From Mya arenaria (taxonomy: Eukaryota; Mollusca; Bivalvia; Myida; Myidae), in contig NC_069134.1 in assembly GCF_026914265.1 (NCBI RefSeq), forward strand, positions 67,139,594 through 67,203,593: a DNA stretch of 64,000 nucleotides, written 5' to 3'. Below, piece by piece: positions 11,561-24,573 of the stretch. The notes under the pieces were generated by a model. It worked only from the letters and a program-made list of their open reading frames with translations. It was not told the origin of the DNA and searched no databases. The position numbers and the translations under genes were made by a program. How positions within the stretch are numbered: position 1 is the stretch's first letter; every line of letters begins with the position of its first letter.

Positions 11561-12072
11561 ATTGCAGTTGCGCTCATGACTGTCAAGCAGGCTGGTGCTG
11601 TTTTCTGCAATCTACATTTAATAAAACGAAAAGAGATGGTACTGTTTGCTCTCGATCTACATTTGGACACGAACTAGTAGAGGATATGTATGGATTATAT
11701 ATGGTGAATACATGCCCAGTAAGTATTTGATTTTGTATCTTATATCATAAGCTCTATGAGTCTACATACAAATCAAAAATGATCACCCAGATTTTTAATA
11801 CATTTTAACTTCAACATCTGGTTCCGAATTCTCAAAACATCTTAAGACCATTATAAGAAAGATGATTAAGCTAAGCTTACTATTTTTGTTGAAGAATAAT
11901 TAGTGAAGTCCATATTGTTAAGAGATTTTGGAATTTAAAATGGACATTTTCTTTATAATACTAACGACATACTATGTTGGTTTGTAAAATGGATGTAAAG
12001 TTAGTATTTTGGCTAAAATAAATAAAAGATTACGATGCACTATTTTCGTCGATAAATTGGGGTCAGTTTCGA

Positions 12073-12119
<47 letters not shown>

Positions 12120-15100
12120 GTTCATAGAGACAAAAATTTCTGGAGGGAGCTGGACGTATCCAATAGTCCGTAATTTAGAACCAGATATCCCCCCATGACA
12201 TTTCAAATTAAATATTTTATGATTTCCTATTTTCATTTGTTACAAATTCACGATTTCATCTTTTCGAATTAATGATTACAAGATCTCAACTTCACGATTT
12301 ATTTTCCCGAATGAACGGTTTCACGATTTCAACTTAACGAACTCACGTAATCGTACCGCATTCGTTGTTTTACGGGAATATGATAAGGTGATTAGTTTCA
12401 TCAAACACTTCGACAAACTTGTTTCCAAAAATCTGTTTTGACAGTATTCCGTCAGAAGGCCGTTTTGTGAAAAGGTCTGTCGAAGTGTTTTAAGAAACTA
12501 AACTCTCAGCAAACTCTGGTAAAAGACCGAAGGCGGGGCTCCGTAAGCGGCGTAGACGACACTATGTTTCATTTAAAATGTTGAAGAAATAGTGAAATTA
12601 TCTTTGTTTAAAGTCTTCATTCAAAGCAAAAGCAATGCCTTCAGACGTACATTTATGACGCAATTTATCATGTGGTATACACACACACTAATTAATAAAT
12701 ACATAATTAATTGCAGCCAGGCGATAGTGAAAGAAGTCTTGGCGACTGTGGAACACAGAGAGTAGCGCCATGGGGAAGCCTTAGTCCTGTAGTTTCACCT
12801 GAACGAAAACTGGTGTACAAGAATATACATTGTGCAAATTGTCACAATGTTAACGATTCACTTGATCTTATTTCGTTAATAGTATGTAACCAAACTGTAA
12901 TTGGGAGAGATGCTATATCTATTGACGAAATATTGACAAAGATCAAAACAAACTTTGCTGATCAGCCGTTTTGCTACGTACACTATATACTACCAGATTC
13001 CGTTTCACGTGCTGGACTCGCCACCTTTATCCAAATACCCTATTTACAGTGTTATCCGAGTATTGTCAGCTCTTGTAATCGGTCAAGTGTTTTTACCACA
13101 CCGGAATGGATTTATCTTTGTGAAAACGGTCCATACAGTCCCGTACTGTCAATGCGGTATAGGCCGATATGGTACAAAAACCGTGCGTGTATGTATTGTA
13201 ATGAAGGTAATATGGAGTCAGTCCTTAGACGAATAGAGCTTTATATGATAAAATATTTTTATGAAGAAATCAAACCCGCTGGAGATTCTGGCTCTTTCAC
13301 GTTCATGTTATCTGCTACGCAAGAAGAGGCTTACTGGGAGGTCGATTCAAGTGAAGTTCCTTTGAGAAGTGTATGCGTCGCCGCTACGAGCGGACAAGAA
13401 AACGTAGGAATTGTATTATTATAATTCAATACATAGAAAATATTCATATCGAAAAAGAATCTTAGCTTATAATACTGTCCACTAGTAGTACTGATATGGT
13501 TTTGCATGGTATTTATTCCTTTTCTAGACTGTCGTATTTTTTATCAGTTCGAAAGATCAATACCTGGTCCAAAGATAGATAAACTTCGAGTACCAATGCA
13601 ACAACTAAAATACCCGATTAAGTAAGAGGTGTCTGATGCGTAAGAGACTGTTGCCTTCGTTTTTGTTCTTGAATCAGTCGAGACATTGTCATACCGTAAT
13701 GTTGATGTATGCGGTTCCTGTCACATAAACGACTTTATCATTATCAGCAACTTTTACAAATAAACTCTGCACGTGTAATGGCAATGTATTATAAAACACA
13801 CTTTACGAACAACTAGGCAATAGTACGTTCTTTTAAATCCCCACTATACGAAAAAACTAGACAGTAATGCGTGCGTACTATTTAAACTCAAATATGCGGA
13901 AAATCAGCGAGTAATGAAGAAGGTTCATATAACATCTAATAAGCCATACGACAACAAACACAATATTTACAAATAGTTACAATGGTACATACATATACAT
14001 ATATATAAGGCACACAATAATTGTTTCAACAATGCTCTGAAGAACACAACATTACTTATAATAGTAAGTTGTATTTCATCGCAAATACTGTATACAGTTT
14101 TATTGTTATAGTACTGTATACGTCAGACTTGAATTTATAACAATATCATTTAAATGCGATTTCATAATGGAATAAGATTTTATGATTATTGCATGCTTAG
14201 AATTAACACAGTTAAATGTATAAAGAAGTATTGTTTGAATCTGTTGATTCATTAAATCTTTAAATATGTATAATATCTAGCCATGCAAGGCCAGACCTAG
14301 CCACTGGCCAAAACAAAAGTGTGTCTAGGAATTTTGTCATGGCGACATTCAAATAAATAAACACAATATTTACATTGCATAATAAATACAATGACGAAAA
14401 TGCACAATATTAACATAACGTAGCAAATACAATGCATGCGTTCTGTAAAATCCCCACTACACGGACAATCAGACTGCAATGTTTTCTAACTATGAAATCC
14501 CCAATATTAAAAATAAGAAAGTAAAGCGTGCGTTCGTGAAATTAGACAGTAATTCATCCTTTTCTATTCCATCTATACACTCAGACAGTAACATGTGTTA
14601 TAAATAGCACTAACCTTCAGAAAAACCAGACCGTATTACATCACACCTACTTTACAGACAAGCAGACCATAGTATGTGTACCACTATAACAATAACAATA
14701 CGGGAAATTAGACAGTAATCTGTTTGATATAAAGCACCAAACATGGGATAATCCAGACTGCTTTATTTCACTAAAACTATACGGAAAAAGAAACAACTAT
14801 CAATCAGTGAGATTTGACATTTGTATTGTGTCCGTAACAATTTTCAGTTTCAGGTCTGCCGTTCGGTGTTTTGTCCAAGTTCACGATCAGTTCGTTATGA
14901 TGGATCCTGTGGGTCGCCAGTTATTGAGATATTAGAAGCAAGCTTTCAGATTTGTCTGAACGTTACTCTAACGCCCAGTATACAAGAACACTACGCTTTA
15001 GAATTGACTTTGCCAACTGACAGTAACTGGAAGCACTTCCAAGGTAACTTGAACTCGCCTTGGGCGAGATCCTGGGATAGTCCGGATCATGTATTGTACA

Positions 15101-15753
15101 AGTCTCTGAACGGTTATATTAGCAATCTTATTTATGTTTTAGTCCAACCAAACAGAGAAATGTTATATAAATGGGTTTTAGCTGATACTGAACGCAGTAT
15201 CAACAAACAGTGGAAGATTCAAATTGATAACAAAACGGTCACTGTTTCCCAAACATTAAGCAATCTATGTTCTTTCAAAGATCCCTCTGTTAAAAAGTTT
15301 CTGAATGAATCTTCAGAAGTTTTGCCTGTAGACTTGGAAAATATAACAAATGAAGAACAACATATTTTGAATCAATACTCAGGTAGTTTAAATGAGCACG
15401 TCTATTCATTTCATGATTTTAAAGAAATGGATGTCAACAAGTTTTATCATAAAATTTCTAAATTTGCATTCTGTGAACAAATTGAACTCAAATCTGAAGA
15501 TGTCTATCTTTTTCAAAACAACCATATTTTATTTGTCAATATATCTGGTGAGATTCTGTTTTCAGAACAGTTTTACACCTACAAATATGCAAACACAACT
15601 GAGAAAGTATACAGAATTTGTCTGGAAGAGGCACACCTACCAGTTTCTGCTTCAAGCACCAATAGTTACGGTGCTTTTTTGTACTACATGTTGATATTAG
15701 TTGGTATTATACATGCAATTTTCGACCAACATTACGTACTCACATTGTTTTAA
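11561..15753 (+). CDS. Cys-rich extracellular protein, Mth/adhesion-GPCR-like ectodomain (partial 5')
   Basis: Three exons fit GT/AG rules and phase: 11561-11718, 12717-13403 and 14854-15753 (stop TAA). They encode about 581 residues; the start exon and signal peptide lie upstream and are not found. Exon 1 holds a somatomedin-B-like Cys cluster (CSCAHDCQAGWCC). Exon 2 has YKNIHCANCHNV and WYKNRACMYCNEG, and exon 3 starts VCRSVFCPSS. From memory this order (Cys cluster, YKN-HCA-C, FCP) is typical of the extracellular part of molluscan methuselah/adhesion-like GPCRs. After the ectodomain there is one hydrophobic stretch (AFLYYMLILVGII), then a stop, with no seven-helix domain. A GT donor lies inside that stretch (ttggtatta, near 15700), so a longer spliced form is possible, but I found no downstream 7TM exon. 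If exon 2 is not spliced at 13403 it reads to a stop at 13424. Confidence 0.5.
12077..12116. repeat. (TA)n microsatellite in intron
   Basis: A run of about 19 TA dinucleotides in the intron between 11718 and 12717 of the receptor-like gene. The rest of that intron shows nothing recognisable. Confidence 0.95.
13795..14780. repeat. Highly degenerate ~45-bp repeat in intron
   Basis: Motifs of the form 'ctatacggaaaatcagacag' followed by 'taatgygtg' recur at about 43-48-bp spacing (for example near 13858, 14470, 14538, 14582, 14628, 14664, 14710 and 14754). The middle (about 13930-14440) is mixed with a second repeated phrase, 'aacacaatatttaca'. Divergence is high, so this is an old array. It fills most of the second intron of the receptor-like gene. 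Confidence 0.6.
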
Positions 15754-17519
15754 AGATGTAGATGACCATATTTATTGTATCCTACCCAAATATATCCTAG
15801 CTCCATTAGCCTTTATATTAGTTAAGGGGGGATGCGGCGAGTTAAATTATTAGTTATATGTTTTGGAAAAAAGTAATAAAATACCCCCAAAATGCATCAT
15901 TCCGGACTACAAGTTGTTAAAATGTTCTCAGGGGGAGCAATTGTAAAATTCAATTGATAATCGTTATTTTACAGAGATACTGTTTTTTGTTAAATAAATA
16001 CCCCGTTCGTTGTCCTTAAATATGTTACATAAATTGGCTGCCCAGAACTGTAATCTTATAAATACTTATTTCAACATGGTATTGATTTCAAATTTAAAGA
16101 TACATGCCTTTTGTTGTTCAAAAAGCAAATCGTGGTGATTTTAACTCTCTGATACAATAATTGACTAGCACTTATGATATTAATTTCCATTTTCAACCAA
16201 TGTGAGCGTTTTAGAGTCCCCAGGTGGCGCCCATGTTCTCCTACCTTTACTGCAGTTATAATTGCTAGTTCCGCTGAGTTTATTCTCGTCTATTTTTGGA
16301 AACAGCTCGTTTGAGTGCTTATTACATTGGCTACAAGCTAATGATCGTTTATGATATTTAAATATACCTTAGTAAATATGTTGCCAGAAGCAATGGGCAA
16401 ATGTGTGGCAAAACCAAAAACTCTGGTTTTAATAATTTATCCATTTGTTTTCCCACTTTTTCGACTGCAGTAAGCGTTATCGACATCTTGAAGACTACTC
16501 ACAAGCGTAGTAATTTACGTTTGTTTGGCACTATTCTTATAATGTTTGGCCTCTTCGATATCACCATCAGACTGTATGAACACATGGTTTTAAACCATGA
16601 ATTTACTTAGTCGTGCAACGTTGGATATATGTCTGTTTATGACTTATCGACCATTTGGGACGTTTGCACTCATAGTTCGGCTGTATTCATTCTTCTTGTG
16701 CATGCAATGATAGAATCTAGTCGTTAAATACTTGCGGTGTTTAAACGTCTGCGTCTATAGTTTATTGTTATTTACCCTTGCCTTGTGTCTCTTAAAAGGG
16801 TTTATGTTTTAATTTTCGACTACTGAGCTTGTCCCTGAATTTTTATTGTATTATTGTTGAGGTAAAGTTGGGGGAGAGTACCCGTAAATTAGCTTAAACC
16901 GCCTGTGAATTGGTCGTGAACTTATATTCCAGTGATCTCACGGCCTTTCCAAGGCGGTAATCCCATCATTTTTAATTCAATTTCGCAAATGGAAGCCTTT
17001 CTTGCATGAATAAGGTGAGATATAACATTGGTGAAGTGTTATAAACGAAAAGCCTCATTTTCCGATTTTAGTTACTGTAATGTCAAATCATAAAATCCTT
17101 GTGGCTATATGTTAAGAAACTTCATTGCCACAATATATTTCAAACATGTTTTAAATATATTCCAAATAAAAGACGATGTGTTTGGAGTTTGGTTCAGTAT
17201 ATAATAATTAATCATAAAACTAATAGTCAAAGGTCACAAACAGTGAAACACTTCTATAATTTCGACGTCGTTTGCTACCTTATGACGTTTATTCACACGT
17301 CCACTCTAAAACAAATAAATATAACGAAAGCTATAATTGTTTTATCAAAATTCCACATATAATATATGTATTGTTTTGTTCTGTGTAATTTTTGCGCTTT
17401 ACAGGTTGATGTTTTGTGGCCAGAAAACAAAGTTAAATAAGTGTATGTTGTTGTACTTTTGCTTTGTTTGTTGTTCGTACTGGCGTAAAAATATAGTAAC
17501 AGTAATCACATGTTTCATT
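15754..17519. other. Intergenic, with one interspersed-repeat fragment
   Basis: No gene recognised. About 15870-15960 carries 'tgcatcattccggactacaa' and 'tcagggggagc', phrases shared (diverged) with 43800-44080 and 52890-53230, so it is a fragment of a dispersed repeat family. Hydrophobic short frames at 16401-16610 and 17099-17663 are AT-rich and carry no motif. Confidence 0.5.
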
Positions 17520-19405
17520 GTTAATAAGGTTGTTACCATTTTGTCATTAAACAAGACCGTAGAACTGTGTATCACTGTTTCAAGCCGTTACCATTTTGTT
17601 ATTAAACATTTAGACCGCAGCAGTGTTTTTTTCCATTTTCAGGCTGTAACCAATTTTCATTAAGCAAGACCTCAGCAGTGTGTATTCCAGTTTCAGCGTG
17701 TAATCATTGTTTCATTAAGCAAGACCTCAGCAGTGTGTATTCCAGTTTCAGCGTGTAATCATTGTTTCATTAAGCAAGACCTCAGCAGTGTGTATTCCAG
17801 TTTCAGCGTGTAATCATTGTTTCATTAAGTAAGACCTCAGCAGTGTGTATTCCAGTTTCAGCGTGTAATCATTGTTTCATTAAGCAAGACCTCAGCAGTG
17901 TGTATTCCAGTTTCAGCGTGTAACCATTTTGTCATTAAACAAGACCTCAGCAGTGTGTATTCCAGTTTCAGCGTGTAATCATTGTTTCATTAAGCAAGAC
18001 CTCAGCAGTGTGTATTCCAGTTTCAGCGTGTAATCATTGTTTCATTAAGCAAGACCTCAGCAGTGTGTATTCCAGTTTCAGCGTGTAACCATTTTGTCAT
18101 TAAACAAGACCTCAGCAGTGTGTATTCCAGTTTCAGCGTGTAATCATTGTTTCATTAAACAAGACCTCAGCAGTGTGTATTCCAGTTTCAGTGTGTAACC
18201 ATTGTTTCATTAAGTAAGACCTCAGCAGTGTGTATTCCAGTTTCAGCGTGTAATCATTGTTTCATTAAGCAAGACCTCAGCAGTGTGTATTCCAGTTTCA
18301 GCGTGTAATCATTGTTTCATTAAGCAAGACCTCAGCAGTGTGTATTCCAGTTTCAGCGTGTAATCATTGTTTCATTAAGCAAGACCTCAGCAGTGTGTGT
18401 TCCAGTTTCAATGTGTAACAATTGTTTCATTAAGCAAGACCTCAGCAGGGTGTATTCCAGTTTCAGGGTGTAACCATTGTTTCATTAAGCAAGACCTCAG
18501 CAGTGTGTATTCCAGTTTCAGCGTGTAATCATTGTTTCATTAAGCAAGACCTCAGCAGTGTGTATTCCAGTTTCAGCGTGTAATCATTGTTTCATTAAGC
18601 AAGACCTCAGCAGTGTGTATTCCAGTTTCAGCGTGTAACCATTGTTTCATTAAGCAAGACCTCAGCAGTGTGTATTCCAGTTTCAGCGTGTAATCATTGT
18701 TTCATTAAGCAAGACCTCAGCAGTGTGTATTCCAGTTTCAGCGTGTAATCATTGTTTCATTAAGCAAGACCTCAGCAGTGTGTATTCCAGTTTCAGCGTG
18801 TAATCATTGTTTCATTAAGCAAGACCTCAGCAGTGTGTATTCCAGTTTCAGCGTGTAATCATTGTTTCATTAAGCAAGACCTCAGCAGTGTGTATTCCAG
18901 TTTCAGCGTGTAACCGTTGTTTCATTAAGCAAGACCTCAGCCGTGTGTATTCCAGTTTCAGCGTGTAATCATTGTTTCATTAAGCAAGACCTCAGCAGTG
19001 TGTATTCCAGTTTCAGCGTGTAACCATTGTTTCATTAAGCAAGACCTCAGCAGTGTGTATTCCAGTTTCAGCGTGTAACCATTGTTTCATTAAGCAAGAC
19101 CTCAGCAGTGTGTATTCCAGTTTCAGCGTGTAATCATTGTTTCATTAAGCAAGACCTCAGCAGTGTGTATTCCAGTTTCAGCGTGTAACCATTGTTTCAT
19201 TAAGCAAGACCTCAGCAGTGTGTATTCCAGTTTCAGCGTGTAACCATTGTTTCATTAAGCAAGACCTCAGCAGTGTGTATTCCAGTTTCAGCGTGTAACC
19301 ATTGTTTCATTAAGCAAGACCTCAGCAGTGTGTATTCCAGTTTCAGCGTGTAATCATTCTGTCATTTAACAAGACCGTATCAGTGTTTATCCCTGTGTCG
19401 GTTAC
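17520..19405. repeat. 55-bp satellite array
   Basis: About 34 tandem copies of a 55-bp unit ('ttcattaagcaagacctcag' + 'cagtgtgtattccagtttca' + 'gcgtgtaatcattgt'). The first two units (from 17520) and the last (to 19405) are diverged, while the interior units differ by only one or two bases, the usual pattern of homogenisation. A variant with 'attttgtcattaaacaag' recurs 165 bp apart (near 17930 and 18095), showing local amplification of three-unit blocks. The sequence between repeats is not unique, so it is not a CRISPR array. Confidence 0.96.
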
Positions 19406-21880
19406 GCTTTTGTGGAAATATATCGTCGACATTGTTGCTTTCAATGTTTTTGTTATTGTATCGAACAATATAATTAATTAATAATACTATTACTTGCATT
19501 CAAATCGACCCTCATCAATCTTCCTTAATCAAGTCAGTTCGTTACGTGATTGTTTTCTCAGGTCAGTGGGTCGGCGGGTTATTTTAAAATGAAATGAGAT
19601 ATTTGTAGTCATTTATTGTATTTAATCTCTATTGATTTGTAAAATCTGAGAAAACAAAACGGTACCTTTAAAAATAACATGTAATACTGATATCTATTTC
19701 ACGTGTTTTTGCACCATTTACACTTAATAGGTTAGTGACAATTTTTATTACGCAGAAAGGTAAAACAAATTGTCAGCGTAAATCGAGAATCAAGATTGAG
19801 AAAAGGACATTATTAAATGCTTAAATAGATTGTTCATTAATCGAGAATTAAAGTATGTTAGTGTTAAAATTATATATCTAAAGCATTTCGCCAAGCTAAG
19901 TATGTATTGTATGTTTTAGAAAATTGTCAGTTGCTTATGGCTCCATGCCGAAAATGGCGAAAGGAAATACCAAAATATGTGTGACTGTAAGTGGACTTAA
20001 TGCGAGTAACCCGATCAATTTCTATAAACCACCCACTCCCAATCCACGACACTTAACTGTTATTCCCTATAACTATATTTTCCACTGACCCAAGTCCACT
20101 CTTAAATTGCATCCAAATAGTGTTTCGCTCTCTCCTTCACATGCAAGCTGTTTATGTATTTTAACGTTGTCACTCAAAATATACACTCATCAACAGAGTC
20201 ATCGTTAATTGGTAAACTACTGAGTGTGTCATTGCTTTCTATCCAGTTGTATTTGAATATTGGCAAGAAGATGCCACTTTGAAAATGTCATTATGAAAAG
20301 TTTTATTATTTTGAAATAATGGAAATAAGGTGTTGTATTTGAATACATGAATAATGGTGTTGATGTTTTTATTGTTTTGATAAACCATATATCTTGTCGA
20401 AGCAGTGCTTCTTTGTTGTTTTTATTTGATTGTGTTAATGCTAATGTTAATTTCTCAATCTTTGAATTAGCTTTATCACTAGTATTGACAACAGACTCGT
20501 TACGTTTGTATCCCATATGTATACACATAAACGCTTGTACCGTACAGTCGCATTTTTGAACAAAAACTCGGAGAATTTATAATACCTTTTTAAAAGCTTC
20601 TGTCTTTATTTGCTGGATTAAGCAACTTATTTTGTTATGCAAGCATTTTTAATATCATTTAGTGCATTCGATCATGGATTTCTTGATCTTACTAGCTATT
20701 GTAGTACGCTTGTGTTAAATGGCCCATTTCGTTCGATGAATGCCACGTATCCTGTCACTGTTATACATTCACATTGTCGGAATAAATCTTCGTGTCCTAC
20801 GTACCTGTATCAAGGACATAAATATTTTCTAGCAGTTTTAATGCATATTTTAGGCAAACTATCACATGGATGTATATTCCAAAGGATTAGTTTGTCCACG
20901 TCACAAGTGCACAAAACAAGCTAGGCTCCCATTCGTGTCATACTTAGTACAACAAAATAGATAATAGGTCTTTTGTACCGACGAAAGCGCTGTAATCATA
21001 AAATACCAAGTTATCATCTATCATCCAACTGCGTGAAACTCCATTACCTCTTACGACCAGAAAACTGAATGGTAAATATTAAATGCATGTCTTAAATAGG
21101 GGCCAATCGAAATGCCAAATTGCTGAACAATACGCAACAATGCGTGCAATTCCGCACAACCGGTTAAACGTGAAATATCGTACTTTACGATTGCTTATTA
21201 TAAAGAACACGGCTTTAAAGCCCGTTTTGTGTAGGAAGTGTAGATTGGTCGAAAAGTTAACGGTGATGTCACTGATATAAATAATACATAAAAACATTCT
21301 GACAGGGATGTTGGTCTAGCCTAACTGCTGAGGTACAGACAGAAGCAGGGGGAGAACAATATAAGGTCAATCTGTATCAGAGTTGTCTGTAACTACCTTT
21401 TGAACATTATTACCAAGAGTTCTTGCAATACCATAATTATACATTCAATGTTGTGTTTATTTGTTGAGTTTACCAAAACGGTATGAAGAACAATTGAGTT
21501 AAAAGCAATATGACAACCCTTCTGGAACAGTTTTTTTAGAGGCGGTGCGCCACCGACTTACAACACCGAATGAAGTTCGTTCCCATAATCACGTGACATG
21601 ATTGGTTGCTCTGCGTATCAGGTATTACAAGGTACTGGTAATTCAATAATAAATTATGGCACTGCAACAAAAACTTCATTGTAACTCAGTATGTCAAGTG
21701 AATGACCACTGGCGACAGAAATATTAAAATCAACACCCAGTATTTCATATTAACTTATGTATACTTATCCGGTAAAGACTAGTGAAATGATTATTTGTGA
21801 AAAGGAAAAGAACAAATATTTGGATCAACAACTAAACGATCTAGTAAAGAACTTGGTTTTTTAACAGATACACTGCAATC
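19406..21880. other. AT-rich DNA, no gene recognised
   Basis: Several short frames on both strands (60-99 codons) have no recognisable motif, no splice-consistent partners and AT-rich composition. None is called. Confidence 0.5.
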
Positions 21881-21889
21881 ATTAAAAGA

Positions 21890-22625
21890 AAAAGTTTCAA
21901 ATTGGCCATGATTTGGTACTACTTCTGGGCGACCAGTAGCAGCAACAGGAGCTAGTTTTGGTGACCAGTTTGTTGGTCTGTATTATGTTGGCTATATGTA
22001 AACTGTTGAGTGTTACCTCTGTAACTTTCTCTAATACGCCATTGACGTTTGTTGTTGCGAGCCGGCTGGTTCAGCGACTGCGTGTATGATCGAAAGGGCG
22101 GTGCTTGCTATGAGGTTGGTGGCTTAATGAATTGAGTTGGAGGATATGTTGCCGCTGGATAACCAGACATAGCCAAACTGTCAAACTGCTGTAAGATCAT
22201 GCTAAATATATTGTCGACCTTAGACAAAATGCTTATCATCGTTTTATTGAGCCTTTGTACCAAGTCGACCAGCTGCTTTTGAAGTTTGGATAAGACTGTT
22301 AAGCATGTGAATGGGACTTGGATTTCGTATTATCAATTCTACCTCAACTTGCCTTACTTCATGTAAAAACTGGTCATAGGCCGATGAGGTGTCTAACTTG
22401 TGGCGGGTATTTCTAGGATAATGCTAACTCTAAATTACTCTCAAGACGACAGCCAAAAGTAATTGTCTGGCAGAATCTTCCAGTTTCCTGAGAAATAGGT
22501 CAACATGAGCAGGGTACCTTAAAGAAACAAAAGGCATCGGGCCGTATCCAGGAAGGACGCTCCGATAGCCTGAAAACTTGAAACGCAGACATAGAAGCGT
22601 CTTTACGAGTACAATAGTCTTCATG
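21890..22625 (-). pseudogene. Possible retrotransposon gag-like remnant
   Basis: Minus-strand reading in shifting frames gives stretches that look like coding DNA in decay: HKLDTSSAYDQFLHEVRQVE (about 22310-22420), then QLVDLVQRLNKTMISIL and a Gln/Pro/Tyr-rich tail near 22000-22200. The first phrase resembles the end of LTR-retrotransposon gag domains (KLDT..DYD.F....R..E.E). Several stops and frame changes are present. The assignment is weak; it could also be a decayed host gene. An open 64-codon frame (22430-22624) may be part of the same region. Confidence 0.3.
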
Positions 22626-24430
22626 TTGCCATCTTGTTTCGTAAAGGGATCTTGAGCTGTCTATAAACACCAGTAGAAGTAGGGGGATTTATAAATTGAG
22701 AATGGATGGAAGAACTATCTGTATTTGGAAATTCTTTAAGGAAATAGCAATGTAGTAAACATCCAACCGCTGATTGGATAAACAATGCAGGCAGCTGAAT
22801 CTAAGGAACCAATACAAAAACTCAGTAACCTAAAAGTACACGTACAAAATATGAAATACACAATAGCACAGCAACTTATTTCCACGTGAGTCTGAAATTT
22901 AAATGTGTATTAAGAGAACAGCAGATGTTCGCATTTATATTTAAAATGAAAACAATTGCTGTTTCCAAACAGAAAGTAAACTGCAAATATTCAGTAATCT
23001 CGACGTTACATAATGTGAAAAATGTGTACTCCGCAGTTAAAATTGTGTCAAGCACAAATCAACAATAAATATCTCTGATTGCGTAAGAAAGCATGCCAAA
23101 ATAATTGTACACACAAACAAATTAAAAGATTGATCACACTCAAATGTTCTTTCTTTACGTAAATTGAAAAGTAACTGCGTGCAATATATATGCATAATAT
23201 ACGTGCAAAGAGTGGATGGAACATAAAGGAAGAGAAAAAAATCTAACCGACCATTCGAAAAATGTATCAAAAAAATAGATTACATCAAAAAGCATTGCTA
23301 TAGAACTATATTGTAACACTTAAACTCAAACCTAATGAATATTCAAATTAAAAACTAAAGCAGTGAATAAATTTGGTAATAATTCTACAAAAGGGCTTGG
23401 TGCGGTATGCTCGGAAAAAAATGGCCTATCATAGATTTTCACGATATTTACCACGATGAAAATGCATCCCTTCCCATTATGGGCATGTGTTTGTTTAATG
23501 AATCGGACTATTATTTATTAAGATATGATTAAATTACAAGTCAAAACATCTGTCAAATAAATAACAGACGTCGACGTCTTTTTGCTTATTGTTTTTTATC
23601 CTGTCACTAGCATACAAATCGATCCAATAACAAGGTGCCGTGTAAACTTTAGTTTATTAGGTTAGTAGACCACGTGATGTTTATCTACAGTCAGGTGGTC
23701 ATGTGACCGTGAAAACGAACTTCTTTTCTGTACTCTGCAGTGTCAGAGGAAAAGCACAAATACTGTTTCAGTATCTTATCAATAGACGCCACCAATCGAA
23801 CACAACAATCACTCGCCCATAAACCCCCACCAATCTGCATAATAATGACACTGGCAAAAAAATCAACCTGAAACTCTACATGTGATGTGAAAATCTTACC
23901 CCACCCGCAAATGCTGGAATTTGTGAAACAGCATTCAACGATACTCGTCGATAGTTTATTCCATTTCTGTGGTGTATGACAAAATCTCACTTAAAACATA
24001 AATGAATGATCTCTTTGCCGGTGCAGTTCTGAACATACAACACTATCAACATGAATCAAATCCATTTAACATGTGGCGTTGTTTGTAAACACTCGTGATC
24101 TTGAACCATGACCTGTGTACTGTACTCTATGACTTGCGGAATAATTGTTACATTATCAGATAATGTTTGGTGACTGATCCGTGTTTGTACACTTTTAAAA
24201 GTTTTTACATGTTTAGAATTTAATTTTTCATATTAAAATGCAATGACTTTGACTATAAGCGTATTAAATACAATTGAACAATTTTAAGAACTATTTCGGG
24301 GGCGATTTAAACATGGAGACCTATTATGCAGACGTCACCAGTGAAAAACAGTTGTCCCCCTTATTTTTAAAAATACTTAATAATTTTAAGGCAATTCATA
24401 GTGTTTAAATAACAAAGTAACAGGATAAAT
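22626..24430. other. No gene recognised
   Basis: AT-rich, without supported exons, RNA genes or tandem arrays. Confidence 0.5.
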
Positions 24431-24573
24431 AGAATACTAGGTTAGTGCCGTGGATGGAGAAAGTTTATCTGGCTCGGCTGCGGAATTTATCGGGTTCGCC
24501 TTCGGCTCACCCAATAAATTCCTCCGCCTTGCCAGATAAACTTCCTCCATCCACGACACTAACCTAGTATTCT
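24431..24573. mobile_element. Hairpin MITE, 143 bp
   Basis: Near-perfect inverted repeat: the left arm starts 'agaatactaggttagtgccg' and the right arm ends 'cgacactaacctagtattct'. Each arm continues with 'tggatggag', 'aagtttatctggc' and 'ggaatttatcggg', so almost the whole element can fold on itself. A single-arm relative lies at 48941-48985. No coding capacity. Confidence 0.85.

Noticed and set aside
17640-19370. CRISPR-like appearance of the 55-bp array
   Set aside because: The unit is repeated head to tail with no unique spacers, and the genome is eukaryotic.
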